From Candidatus Aminicenantes bacterium UBA2190 (GTDB lineage: Bacteria > Acidobacteriota > Aminicenantia > UBA2199): DNA of 64,000 nucleotides. Positions 8,052 to 16,297 of this stretch are shown piece by piece. The stretch lies in NCBI GenBank assembly GCA_002335385.1, contig DCVK01000043.1, positions 46,369 to 110,368 of the forward strand. The letters run 5' to 3'. Position 1 is the first letter of the stretch; each line of letters begins with the position of its first letter. A model generated the notes under the pieces. It was not told where the DNA came from. It did not search any database and saw nothing but the letters and a program-made list of their open reading frames with translations. A program made the translations under genes and the position numbers.

Positions 8052-8577
8052 GAGATGCTCCTTCCATGTCGAGGCATTGCTTCTTCAAGTGGTCCTTGCC
8101 CCGAAAAACCATGGATTTGACCGTGCCGATGGGCTTGTTCAGCGCGCGTGCGATCTCCTCGAAGGAAAAATTGTCCATCTCCTTCATGACCAGCGGCACG
8201 CGCCATTTTTCCGGGACCATGGCCAGCAACTGTTCGGCCAGCAGCTTGCCCTCGATATCGGGGTTGTAGGATGCCTGCCCCTCGTTCAGATCGGAAAGGG
8301 AAAAAACCCGCCGGATGCGCTTTTTGCGGAACTCGCTGCGGGCCAGGTTGGTGGCGATGGTGTAGATCCAGGCCTTGGCGGCCTGGGCATTGTCGCATTT
8401 CAGCGTGTGGGCCTTGAAATAGACCTTGACGAATGTGTCCTGCGTCAGCTCCTCCGCCGCCTGCCGGTCGCCCAGCAGCAGGCTCAGGTAATGGAATATC
8501 GGTTTCTTGTACATGGCCATCACTTCTTTGAAAGCGGCTTCATTTCCCTCTTTGAGCTTGGCGATCAGGTCATCCAT
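8044..8577 (-). CDS. RNA polymerase ECF-type sigma factor
   Basis: The 177-residue protein has sigma region 2 (about 12-85, with ELTQDTFVKVYF and KAWIYTIATNLARSEFRKK) and region 4 (about 115-165, with FSFEEIARALNKPIGTVKS as the helix-turn-helix). No region 3 is present, as expected for ECF factors. It leads an operon with the membrane anti-sigma candidate and the degenerate HtrA-like protein, so it probably directs an envelope response. A CAAC-N16-GCATCTTA element upstream is likely its own promoter, shared in form with the second ECF locus in this window. Confidence 0.93.
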   Translation of the reverse strand: MDDLIAKLKEGNEAAFKEVMAMYKKPIFHYLSLLLGDRQAAEELTQDTFVKVYFKAHTLKCDNAQAAKAWIYTIATNLARSEFRKKRIRRVFSLSDLNEGQASYNPDIEGKLLAEQLLAMVPEKWRVPLVMKEMDNFSFEEIARALNKPIGTVKSMVFRGKDHLKKQCLDMEGASHA

Positions 8578-8587
8578 TTCTGTTCAT

Positions 8588-8615
8588 TAAGATGCCTTTG
8601 AGGCGGGAAAAGTTG
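8588..8615 (-). promoter_or_regulatory. Candidate autoregulatory ECF promoter
   Basis: On the minus strand CAAC (8615-8612), then TTTT and 12 more bases, then GCATCTTA (8595-8588), 10 bases before the ATG at 8577. The ECF gene at 43643 has CAAC-N16-GCGTTTAC. Same spacing and similar boxes suggest a common ECF recognition pattern. Confidence 0.45.
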
Positions 8616-8778
8616 CACGGTGTGCGGAAAACGGCGGGTTCCGGAAAAACGAAGAGGCCGGTTTGCCTGCATAATTCCTTCCATCTTTCTTGCAAAGGGA
8701 GAGATGGTTAATGATAGAGATGAAATCATTATCATGCAAGGTTTTCGGATTTCAACTTTTTTGGATCCGGCGCCGGGA

Positions 8779-10125
8779 TTACTTTCCGGCCTTTGGCGGG
8801 GATGGCGCGGCGGCGATGTCCTCCATCCTCGCGGGGAGCTTGGCAAGCGCCTCGCGCTGGACCTGGTAGGAGTAGGGCAGAGAGGGGTCGCGAACGACCA
8901 CCGTCTCCCCTGCGGCGGCGGCGAATTCCAATACGGTCTCGCTGCGCCGTTCAGGATCGACCTGGTCCTCGGTCCGGATGATGACGCGCGCCGCAACGGC
9001 GGGCAAGGCTCCGGGCTCGTCGATGAAACCCGTGGCCTCGAGGTCGGCCAGGACGGTCAGCAGGGAATTGACCTTTTCCCCGTCGGGCTTTTTCCCGGGT
9101 TGCGGCGGCAGGAAATCCCAGTCCCCGGCCTCGTCCTTGCGCAGCGCGACGCGGAACGCCCCTTTTTGGAAGGAGATTTCGCGGGCGTCGTAGGCGAAGA
9201 AGCGGGCCACCTTATTCTCGCGCCAGGCGGCGGCGTCGGGAACGAATTTCCCCGTGAAGTCCCCGGAGATGCCGCAAACCTCGCTGGAGCCGTCAGCGCG
9301 GGCATAATACGACTCGCCCTGTCGCCCGACCGTGATTCGCCGCGGTCCCGAGAGCGTGAGGAACTCGGCCGTCAGCAGCGGCCTGTCCAGACCGAAAGCG
9401 GCCTGTTCCCCGGCGTCCCCTGCCGGGGCGAACGACGTGGCCTCCAGCTGGGAGGCGGCCGAGAGGAGTTCGCTGATCCGCGATTCCCTGACCAGCGAAT
9501 AGAAGGGCTTTTCCAGGAACCAGCGCTCATCCTTTTTCGCCAGGGAGACGGCGGCATCCCCGGTGCGGTATTGCAGGGAGGTGACGGCCATGGGGTCGAG
9601 GGCGAAGAATTTCTTGTCGCGGAAGGCCAGCAGCCCTTTTTCCAGGTCCTGGCGCTTGTAGGCGGCGAGGGTGACCACCCGGCCGTCGCCTGCCAGCCTG
9701 GCGTAGGAGGAGCCGTCGAGAGTGTTCTTGACGCCCAGGACAACGGTAGCCGCCGGCTGGCCCTTGCTGAAGAGCTTCAGCTCGATCTCCGGCGTGTCGA
9801 GCCCGAACACCTTGAGGTCGCCGGCGTCTTCGGCCACCAGCCGGTCGTACTGCAGGCGCGAGAAATTATCCAGGATGCTTTCCAGCGCCACCTTGTCGGC
9901 CTTGGCCGCCAGCGGCTTTTCTATCTGCCACAGCGGGTCGCGGCGTGAAAAGATGAAATCGCCCTCCGGATTGCGCAACTCGATCCGGTCGATCGTGCCG
10001 GCGGTGATATCGAGCAGTATCCCCGCGGATGCCTTTTGCCCCTTTTCTTTTCGATCGATGTAGACGATGGCCACGGCCAGGACGGCCAGCAGGAGCGCCA
10101 AGGCGAGAATCTTCTTCCAGTTCAC
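8779..10125 (-). CDS. DUF4340 domain protein
   Basis: The 448-residue protein has an N-terminal membrane anchor (about 5-23, ILALALLLAVLAVAIVYI). A long extracytoplasmic region follows with repeated beta-rich modules; WQIEKPL and RWFLEKPF are the recurring W-x-x-x-x-P motifs of DUF4340. Its start overlaps the stop of the GldG-like gene (ATGA). DUF4340 genes commonly follow GldA/F/G-type ABC transporter genes, and here it closes that operon. The molecular role is unknown; a periplasmic partner of the transporter is the simplest inference. Confidence 0.85.
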   Translation of the reverse strand: MNWKKILALALLLAVLAVAIVYIDRKEKGQKASAGILLDITAGTIDRIELRNPEGDFIFSRRDPLWQIEKPLAAKADKVALESILDNFSRLQYDRLVAEDAGDLKVFGLDTPEIELKLFSKGQPAATVVLGVKNTLDGSSYARLAGDGRVVTLAAYKRQDLEKGLLAFRDKKFFALDPMAVTSLQYRTGDAAVSLAKKDERWFLEKPFYSLVRESRISELLSAASQLEATSFAPAGDAGEQAAFGLDRPLLTAEFLTLSGPRRITVGRQGESYYARADGSSEVCGISGDFTGKFVPDAAAWRENKVARFFAYDAREISFQKGAFRVALRKDEAGDWDFLPPQPGKKPDGEKVNSLLTVLADLEATGFIDEPGALPAVAARVIIRTEDQVDPERRSETVLEFAAAAGETVVVRDPSLPYSYQVQREALAKLPARMEDIAAAPSPPKAGK

Positions 10126-11663
10126 AGCTTCCTCCGGTAGAGCCAGACGCCGATGCCGGCGGCGAACACCAGCAGCGGCAGGATGAACAGGGTGTAGAAA
10201 AAGACCAGGCGGCCGGCGCTGCGGGTCAGGCTGACGGTCCTGGGAGCGGTGACCTTGGGGGCGATGGCGACCAGGTCCTTTTCCTCGGCCAGCCAGGAGA
10301 CGGCGTTGTTGAAAAAATTGCCGTTGGCCTGGAAAAAGTAATACTTGTTCAGGGCGAAGTCGGAGTCGCCGACGACCACGAGTCGAGATTTTTTATCGCC
10401 CTCACCGGCGATTTCGCCGGCGGCCGCGATATCGATGGGGCCGCTTTTATCCTCCGGGTTTTTGGTGATCGTCTCGGTCTTGACCTCGACCTCGTAATTG
10501 GTCTCGCCCCAGGAATTGGGGCTGGTGGCGGCAAGGAAGTCCACGCTGACCCCGGCCGGGATCGGGGAAAGGCGGGACAGGCCGCGGGCCAGGGGAAACA
10601 TGGTGGCGTAGCCGAAACCCTTGGTGATGGCGTGCTCGGGATACTTGGCCACCACGGGCATGAAATAGTTTCCGCCCATGAACTGGGAGAGGGGGTCGGC
10701 ATCGACCACGACGTGGTCTTCGAGGCTCAGGCCGTACCTGGCCAGCAGGGGCTTCAACTCGGCGCCCTGGCCGGGGTCAAGGAGCAGCAGCAGGCGCCCC
10801 TGCTCCTTTTCGACGTATTCGCCCAGCAGGAAGAGCTCTTTTTCCAGGAGCGGCTTTTGCGGTCCGGCGACGATCACGGCCGCGGCATCCCTGGGCACCG
10901 CCGTCTCCTGGAAAAGGATCAGGTCCTTCACCTGGAAGGACAGTTTCTCCAGCCCGGCCCGGGCCTCGGAATACCCGGTCTCGCCGCTGTCGCCGCTGCC
11001 GGGTTCACCGTGCCCCTGGAGGAGATAGACCGTCTTTTCCCCCCGGCGCGACACGTTGATGATGGCGTTGGTGATGGCCTCCTCCGAGACCTCCTCGCTG
11101 CGCGTGCTCTTGCCTTCGTATTCGAATACCATCGTGCCGTCGGTCTTGATCTCGTATTGCTTGACCAGCTCGGGCTTCAGGTAGGGATCGATGAACGTCG
11201 CCCGGACGCGGCCGCTGTGGAAGCGGTAGATCTCAAGCAGGGCGCGCAGGCGCTCCAGGCCGCTGTTGCCTTTGCTGAAAAAGGCCTTGATGTCCAGGTC
11301 CTTCTTCAGCCCGCGCACGACCTGCACCGACTGGTTGGCGAGGGAGTGCGCCCTGCCGGCGCTGAGGTCGACGCGCGTATGCAGTTTGACGCCCAGGTAG
11401 TTGACCGCGGCGACGATGGCCACGATCAGCAGGACCACCACCGCCAGGTTGGAGGCGAAAATGAAGTTCAGGCGGGAATTCTTCGTCTTGAAGCGCGCGA
11501 GGTTGACGGCGAAATGCAGCGCCAGCCCGGCCACGCCCAGGAGCAGCAGCGCCAGCCCGGCCCGGCCCAGGAAGGCGGCCAGCCCGTAGCTGAGCCACAG
11601 GGCCGCGCCGGCCAGAACCAGCAGCAGGGAAAGGTAGTTGCCGTAGAGCAGGAGCCTCTTCAT
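10122..11663 (-). CDS. GldG-like ABC transporter auxiliary membrane protein
   Basis: The 513-residue protein has several N-terminal membrane segments (about 5-95) and one at the C terminus (FFYTLFILPLLVFAAGIGVWL). A large extracytoplasmic part lies between, containing YLLQGHGEPG and VIVAGPQKPLLEKE, typical of the GldG/IFT52-like domain. The ATG at 11663 is preceded by GGAGGT; a longer reading frame upstream belongs to an overlapping frame and is not real. It follows the ABC permease by 2 bases. GldG works with GldA and GldF in gliding bacteria, but homologues are widespread in non-gliders, so motility should not be assumed. Confidence 0.85.
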   Translation of the reverse strand: MKRLLLYGNYLSLLLVLAGAALWLSYGLAAFLGRAGLALLLLGVAGLALHFAVNLARFKTKNSRLNFIFASNLAVVVLLIVAIVAAVNYLGVKLHTRVDLSAGRAHSLANQSVQVVRGLKKDLDIKAFFSKGNSGLERLRALLEIYRFHSGRVRATFIDPYLKPELVKQYEIKTDGTMVFEYEGKSTRSEEVSEEAITNAIINVSRRGEKTVYLLQGHGEPGSGDSGETGYSEARAGLEKLSFQVKDLILFQETAVPRDAAAVIVAGPQKPLLEKELFLLGEYVEKEQGRLLLLLDPGQGAELKPLLARYGLSLEDHVVVDADPLSQFMGGNYFMPVVAKYPEHAITKGFGYATMFPLARGLSRLSPIPAGVSVDFLAATSPNSWGETNYEVEVKTETITKNPEDKSGPIDIAAAGEIAGEGDKKSRLVVVGDSDFALNKYYFFQANGNFFNNAVSWLAEEKDLVAIAPKVTAPRTVSLTRSAGRLVFFYTLFILPLLVFAAGIGVWLYRRKL

Positions 11664-11665
11664 GG

Positions 11666-12433
11666 TCACCTCCATTTCCTGAATTCGAACACCGCGCGCG
11701 TCAAATAGAGTCCGAGAAAGACGAACGACAGGAAGTAGACGATGTCCTGGGTGTCGATGACGCCGCTGACCATGTTCTTGAAATGGGAGAAGAACGACAG
11801 GTAGGCCAGGACCGGCCGCCAGGCGCCGCCCCCCCCCTCGCCGATCCAGGAGAGCACCCAGATCAGCAGGATGGCCGAGAAGGAGATGGCGGCGGCGATG
11901 ACCTGGTTCTCGGTCAGCGCCGAGGCGAAAAGCCCGATGGCGATGAAGACGGCGCCGAGCAGGAACAGTCCCAGGTAGGCGGTCAGCAGCGGCGCCGGGT
12001 CGGGATTGCCGTGGATGAAGACAAAGACGGCGTAGGTGGCGGTCAGCAGCAGGATGCCGCTGTAGACGATCAGCGCCGCCAGGTATTTGCCGAGGATGAT
12101 AGAAGAAAGACGCACTGGCGAGGTCAGCAGCAGCTCCTCGGTGCGCATCTTTTTCTCGTCGGCGAACAGGCGCATGGTCAGCAGGGGCAGCAGGAACATC
12201 AGCACGATGGTCACATTGCTGAAGAACGGCTGGAAGAGCATCTGGTTGATGTTGATGTACTCGGCGGGGTATCCGGACTGCATCATGCGCATGGTCTGCT
12301 CGTTGGCCCAGGCCAGGATGTTGTAGAAGAAAAAGCCGCTGACCAGCAGGAAGAACGCGGTCAGGATATAGGCGATCGGCGAATACAGGTAGGACTTCAG
12401 CTCCTTCTTGGCGATGGTCCAGACGCTTCTCAT
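11666..12433 (-). CDS. ABC-2 type transporter permease (GldF-like)
   Basis: The 255-residue integral membrane protein has about six hydrophobic segments. It begins with a short cytoplasmic helix (WTIAKKELKSYLYSP) and carries the ABC-2 block ADEKKMRTEELLLTSPV that contacts the ATPase. It overlaps the ATPase gene by an ATGA and precedes the GldG-like gene. The three form one transporter; the exported substrate is not evident. Confidence 0.9.
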   Translation of the reverse strand: MRSVWTIAKKELKSYLYSPIAYILTAFFLLVSGFFFYNILAWANEQTMRMMQSGYPAEYININQMLFQPFFSNVTIVLMFLLPLLTMRLFADEKKMRTEELLLTSPVRLSSIILGKYLAALIVYSGILLLTATYAVFVFIHGNPDPAPLLTAYLGLFLLGAVFIAIGLFASALTENQVIAAAISFSAILLIWVLSWIGEGGGGAWRPVLAYLSFFSHFKNMVSGVIDTQDIVYFLSFVFLGLYLTRAVFEFRKWR

Positions 12434-13341
12434 GACGCCCTCCCTTCTTCACCCAGGATGGCCTTCATGTACAGGGCCTCGAGCCCGGCCTTGATCTCGC
12501 GGATCTTGACGTCCTTTTCCACCAGGCAGGAAATGATCGGGTTGAAGTCGTCCGGCGGCTCCTTGAATTCCAGCTTCAGCGCCGTGCCGGCGCAATGGGC
12601 TTCGCTGACGGCGGGGAAAGCCAGCCGCAACGCGGCGCAGATGCCGTCCGCGATGGGGGCGCCGGCGACGATCTCCAGGCTCTTTCCCCACTCCTCGCGG
12701 GTCAGGGTGGCCATCAGCCGCCCCTCCTTGATGATCACCGCCCCGTCGCATACCTGGGTGATCTCGGCCAGGATATGCGAGGAGAGGATGACGGTGGCGC
12801 TGGAGCGGAACCCGCGGATCATCTCGCGGATCTCGATGATCTGTGCCGGGTCGAGACCGATGGTCGGCTCGTCGAGGATGAGTACTTCGGGCTCGTGGAT
12901 GATGGCCTGGGCGATGCCCAGGCGCTGGCGGAAGCCGCGGGAGATGTTGCGCGTCAGCCGGCCGTAGACGGCCTGCAGGCAGGTCCTCTCCACGACGCGC
13001 TCGACGGCGCCGGCGATCTTTTTCCGCTCCAGGCCGTTCAGTTCGGCGACGAAGCGCAGGTACTCCCTGACGGTCAGCTCGCCGTACACCGGCACGACCT
13101 CGGGCAGGTAGCCCACCAGCTTCTGGATCGCGCGCGGGTCCTCGCCCACGTCGATGCCGCTGATGAGCGCCCGCCCCTCATTGGGCGGCAGGTAGCCGGT
13201 CAGGATGCGCATGGTGGTGGTTTTTCCGGCGCCGTTGGGGCCGAGGAAACCCCAGATCTTCCCCTTCTCCACGGCGAAGGAGATGTCGTCGACCGCCAGG
13301 GTGTCGGCGAACTTCTTGGTAAGACGTTCGACTTGGATCAT
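12430..13341 (-). CDS. ABC transporter ATP-binding protein (GldA-like)
   Basis: The 303-residue ATPase has Walker A GPNGAGKTT at about 34-42, a signature region reading NISRGFRQRLGIA (LSGGQ-equivalent SRGFRQR), Walker B VLILDEPTIGLDP and the H-loop SSHILAEI. The C-terminal 80 residues form the regulatory extension of ABC-2 drug or polysaccharide exporters. It lies 9 bases after argS and heads the transporter part of the operon. Confidence 0.93.
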   Translation of the reverse strand: MIQVERLTKKFADTLAVDDISFAVEKGKIWGFLGPNGAGKTTTMRILTGYLPPNEGRALISGIDVGEDPRAIQKLVGYLPEVVPVYGELTVREYLRFVAELNGLERKKIAGAVERVVERTCLQAVYGRLTRNISRGFRQRLGIAQAIIHEPEVLILDEPTIGLDPAQIIEIREMIRGFRSSATVILSSHILAEITQVCDGAVIIKEGRLMATLTREEWGKSLEIVAGAPIADGICAALRLAFPAVSEAHCAGTALKLEFKEPPDDFNPIISCLVEKDVKIREIKAGLEALYMKAILGEEGRAS

Positions 13342-13350
13342 CTGACCTCC

Positions 13351-15273
13351 TTACATTCGTTCGGGTACTTCGATTCCCAGGAGGGACAGGATGGCTTCGA
13401 TCTTGTGCTTGAAGAGCAGGACCAGGCCAAGACGCAGGGAGCGCAGGATGGGGTCCGGCTCGGCCAGTACCGGAAAGAGGTGGTAGTAATGGTTGAATTT
13501 CTGGCACAGGCCGTAGGCGTAGGTTGCCAGCGAGGACAGCTCGTGGTTCTGCAGGGCGAATTCCACCTGGACCTCCAGCAGCGACAGGTGCAGAACCAAT
13601 TCCCAGTACAGCTCCCTTTCCCCTTCGGGGAGGGGCGCCAGGCCGGCGGCGCCGGCGGCCGCGTCCATGTCGGCGGCGGCGGCTTTTTTCAGGATGCTGT
13701 TCAGGCGCACCACGGCATATTGCAGGTAAGGGCCGCTGTCGCCCTCGAAATTCAGCGCTTCCTTGAAGTCGAAGGCGATCACGGTGTTGAGGTTGAACTT
13801 GACCATGAAATAGCGCAGCGCGGCCACGGCGATCACGCGGGACAGTTTGCGGGCATCGGCTTCGGGCAGTTCCGGGTTGCGGGCGCCGACCTCGCGCAGC
13901 GACTTCTTCTCCAGCATGGCGATCAGGTCATCGGCCTTCACCGCCCGTCCCTTGCGCCCGGAGACTTCGATATAGGGCTTGCTCTCCTCGCCCGGCTCCA
14001 GCGTCAGTCCCATTTCACGGACGCAGGCCGGGGTCAGGGCCACCATCTCGTAGGAGAAGTGGACGAAGTTGGCTCCGGCCTCGGGATGGCCCAACTGGAC
14101 CAGCACCTGGGCGATCAGGTTCTGCAGGTAGGATTGGCGCACGTCGATGACGTTGTAGATCCGCTGTCCCTTGCCGAAACTGCGGGCGGGGGGAGCGCCG
14201 AACGGCGCCGACGAGGTCATGACGATGGGCCGGCCGTCGGGATAGATGTGGAAGGGCCGGTAATGAAAGTCCCGTCCCAGCAGGTCGAATTTCCAGAGAT
14301 TGTAGGCGATGTCCTTGCCGACATAGGTGATGGTGCCGTTGGAGCGGACGATGATCTTCTCGATCTTTTCCCGGTCATAATGGATGACCAGGCAGCCCTG
14401 CTTCTCCGGGTCGGAGGAGGGAACCATCACGCCGCGGCCGGCCAGCTCGGCGGCGGCGGCCTTGAAGAAATCGAGAGCGATGACGTCACTCTCCCTGGCC
14501 AGCAGGTCGTAGTGAATGCCCAGGCGCTCCATGGTGCGGACATGGTCGAGCAGGACCTGCTCGGCGACATGCCGGCATGTCCCGTACTCGGGTTCGGTCT
14601 TTTCCTCGATCTTCTTGTGCACTTCCCGGCGCTGGGCGGCCAGGGCCTCGTCGTCGGCGAACAGCCGGTTGACCTCGGCGTAGAGCTCCCAGAGATAGGC
14701 GGCCAGGTCGGGGATGCGCCGGATGGCTTCCAGGTCCATCCTGCGATAATGAAGCAGCCCCCAGACCACATCGGCCACCTGGATGCCGGTGTCGTCGATG
14801 TAGTTCTGCACCTCGACCTCGTAGCCCAGGAAGCGGCAGCAGCGGGCCAGGGTGTCGCCCAGGCAGGAGTTGCGCAAATGGCCGATATGGGCCGACTTGT
14901 TCGGGTTGATGCTGGTGTGCTCGACGATGACCTTTTCCCTGCGTGCCGGCGCTGTCCACGCCTCGGCCAGGCTCCGCCGCTGTGCCAGGAAGAAGTCGTC
15001 ACGATGCAGGAAGAAGTTGAGGAAGCCGCCGCCGGCGACCCGCACCTCGGCGACCGCCGCCAGTTTCCCCTGCAGCCTGGCGGCGATATCTCCGGCCAGA
15101 ACGAAGGGCTTGCTTCCCGTCTTTTTGGCCAGGGTGAAGGCGAGAGTGGTCGACAGGTCGCCGAATTTCCGCTCGGCGGGGAGGGAAAAGGAAATGTCCA
15201 CTCCGGACAGGTCATGGGAGTCCTGCAGCAGCGCGGCGATCTCTTTTTTGAGCTTGTCCTGCAGGGACTTCAT
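13351..15273 (-). CDS. argS: Arginyl-tRNA synthetase
   Basis: The 640-residue class I synthetase has the N-terminal additional domain (1-110), the HIGH-type motif in SINPNKSAHIGHLRNS, and the C-terminal anticodon-binding DALR domain starting near GPYLQYAVVR. No KMSKS copy is seen, as is normal for many ArgS. The ATG at 15273 was chosen because it begins MKSLQDKLKKEI, matching family N termini. This ATG overlaps the TGA of a 13-codon leader ORF, so translation is probably coupled. It heads a transcription unit that continues into the ABC transporter genes. Confidence 0.95.
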   Translation of the reverse strand: MKSLQDKLKKEIAALLQDSHDLSGVDISFSLPAERKFGDLSTTLAFTLAKKTGSKPFVLAGDIAARLQGKLAAVAEVRVAGGGFLNFFLHRDDFFLAQRRSLAEAWTAPARREKVIVEHTSINPNKSAHIGHLRNSCLGDTLARCCRFLGYEVEVQNYIDDTGIQVADVVWGLLHYRRMDLEAIRRIPDLAAYLWELYAEVNRLFADDEALAAQRREVHKKIEEKTEPEYGTCRHVAEQVLLDHVRTMERLGIHYDLLARESDVIALDFFKAAAAELAGRGVMVPSSDPEKQGCLVIHYDREKIEKIIVRSNGTITYVGKDIAYNLWKFDLLGRDFHYRPFHIYPDGRPIVMTSSAPFGAPPARSFGKGQRIYNVIDVRQSYLQNLIAQVLVQLGHPEAGANFVHFSYEMVALTPACVREMGLTLEPGEESKPYIEVSGRKGRAVKADDLIAMLEKKSLREVGARNPELPEADARKLSRVIAVAALRYFMVKFNLNTVIAFDFKEALNFEGDSGPYLQYAVVRLNSILKKAAAADMDAAAGAAGLAPLPEGERELYWELVLHLSLLEVQVEFALQNHELSSLATYAYGLCQKFNHYYHLFPVLAEPDPILRSLRLGLVLLFKHKIEAILSLLGIEVPERM

Positions 15274-15311
15274 GAGGCGACAGCGGCGATCCTGTTCTTG
15301 CTGATGTTCAT
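15270..15311 (-). CDS. 13-codon leader ORF of argS
   Basis: The reading frame MNISKNRIAAVAS starts 8 bases after the argS promoter -10 box and its TGA overlaps the argS ATG (ATGA). It has no Shine-Dalgarno, as for a leaderless start, and holds one Arg codon. Either it is a coupling device for argS or a chance frame; only the geometry supports it. Confidence 0.4.
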   Translation of the reverse strand: MNISKNRIAAVAS

Positions 15312-15319
15312 TGTCCCGG

Positions 15320-15348
15320 ATTATATAATAGCCGGGCCGGCAGGTCAA
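15320..15348 (-). promoter_or_regulatory. argS promoter
   Basis: Minus strand TTGACC (15348-15343), 17-base spacer, TATAAT (15325-15320). This is one of the best sigma70-like promoters in the window; the predicted transcript begins near the leader ORF ATG at 15311. Confidence 0.7.
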
Positions 15349-15397
15349 CCCGAAACACTGTTCTTGAAAGGCTCTGTGGGGCTCGGCCGGCGCGGGA

Positions 15398-15865
15398 TCA
15401 GGAGAGGATGGCCTTCTCCTTTTCCAGGATGACGGCGAGGGCCTCGGCCTCGTCGCGGGCGCCCTGGAGGGCGGAGCTGAGGTCGCTGCCGGCGGTGAGG
15501 CGGGCGAGATGGGCCAGTGTCTTCAGGTGCAGCCCGATATCGCGGTCATCGCTCATGATCAGGAAGACCACGTGCACGGGCTTGCCGTCCGGGGCCGAAA
15601 AATCGATGCCCCGGCGCACGAGGGCCATGGCCAGGAAGAACTCGGAGAACTCGTCGGAAAAGATGTGCGGCGTGGCCACGCCGCGGCCGATCCCCGTCGA
15701 TTGCACGCTTTCGCGCTTGACGAACAGGCGCTTCACCTTGCGGGCATCGGCGATGACTCCCTTTTCCTTGAGAAAATGGGCGAAATCGCCGTACAAGTGG
15801 CCGGTGTCCTTGCATGTATCGCAAAGGTAAACGTTTTCCTGTTTCAGGTAGTTGGCCAGTTTCAT
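15398..15865 (-). CDS. PTS EIIA type 2 (PtsN-like) domain protein
   Basis: The 155-residue cytoplasmic protein has the EIIA fold of the fructose/nitrogen class. The segment RESVQSTGIGRGVATPHI contains the phosphorylatable His in GVATPH. An FLAMALVRRGIDF block and a C-terminal helical region follow. No other PTS components are in the window, so a regulatory role as in PtsN is more likely than sugar transport. It overlaps the pseudopilin-like gene upstream by an ATGA. Confidence 0.85.
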   Translation of the reverse strand: MKLANYLKQENVYLCDTCKDTGHLYGDFAHFLKEKGVIADARKVKRLFVKRESVQSTGIGRGVATPHIFSDEFSEFFLAMALVRRGIDFSAPDGKPVHVVFLIMSDDRDIGLHLKTLAHLARLTAGSDLSSALQGARDEAEALAVILEKEKAILS

Positions 15866-16233
15866 CGTAGGCTCCTTCGGGTGTCGTCGGGGCTGGCGAA
15901 CGTCCGGTCGGGGCCGGCGCAGGCGAGGATCGCGCCCCCGGCATCGGGCTTTTCCAGGCGCAGCCGCGTCCCCCAGGGATCAATGAGCAGGTCGGAAGCG
16001 GGAAGGTATCCGGGAACGAGCTCGGCCAGGTCGCCGGGACAGGCGCCGCGGTCGGCGCGATAGGCGTCGAGGGCCGCTTCCACCTGCTGCAGCTGCGCCG
16101 GCAGCACGGCGAGCTTGGCCTTGTCCAGCATGGCTCCCGACTCCCCCAGCGGAGCAGTCTGCCGGCTTTTGCCCAGGCGCAGCGCGAGCACGACGGCAAG
16201 GGCAACCAGCAGGAGCAGGAGGAAATAGCGCAT
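15862..16233 (-). CDS. GspG-like (pseudopilin C-terminal) membrane-anchored protein
   Basis: The 123-residue protein begins with a membrane anchor (MRYFLLLLLVALAVVLALRL). A globular part follows with the GspG-style sequence YRADRGACPGDLAELVPGYLP and DPWGTRLRLE, the calcium-site and loop region of type II secretion major pseudopilins. A prepilin peptidase site with Glu5 is not evident, so it may be a membrane-anchored relative, not a pilin. It starts exactly 6 bases after a -10 box, with no ribosome binding site, and forms an operon with the EIIA gene. Confidence 0.7.
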   Translation of the reverse strand: MRYFLLLLLVALAVVLALRLGKSRQTAPLGESGAMLDKAKLAVLPAQLQQVEAALDAYRADRGACPGDLAELVPGYLPASDLLIDPWGTRLRLEKPDAGGAILACAGPDRTFASPDDTRRSLR

Positions 16234-16239
16234 GGACCC

Positions 16240-16268
16240 ATTCTATGCAAGTGAAAAAAAAATTACAA
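16240..16268 (-). promoter_or_regulatory. Leaderless promoter of the pseudopilin-like gene
   Basis: Minus strand TTGTAA (16268-16263), 17-base spacer containing a run of nine T, TAGAAT (16245-16240), then 6 bases and the ATG at 16233. Confidence 0.55.
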
Positions 16269-16297
16269 GCGAAAAAACGTCGGCCTTTGCCGCCGCC

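Noticed and set aside
8690..8750. Fur-box-like AT-rich dyad (GATAATGAT and ATCATTA) upstream of the ECF gene
   Set aside because: Only one half matches the consensus; the other half diverges and there is no iron-related gene nearby.
10122..12452. One 776-residue protein covering permease and GldG-like genes
   Set aside because: Its first third is an out-of-frame reading of the permease; a GGAGGT and the ATG at 11663 mark the real start.
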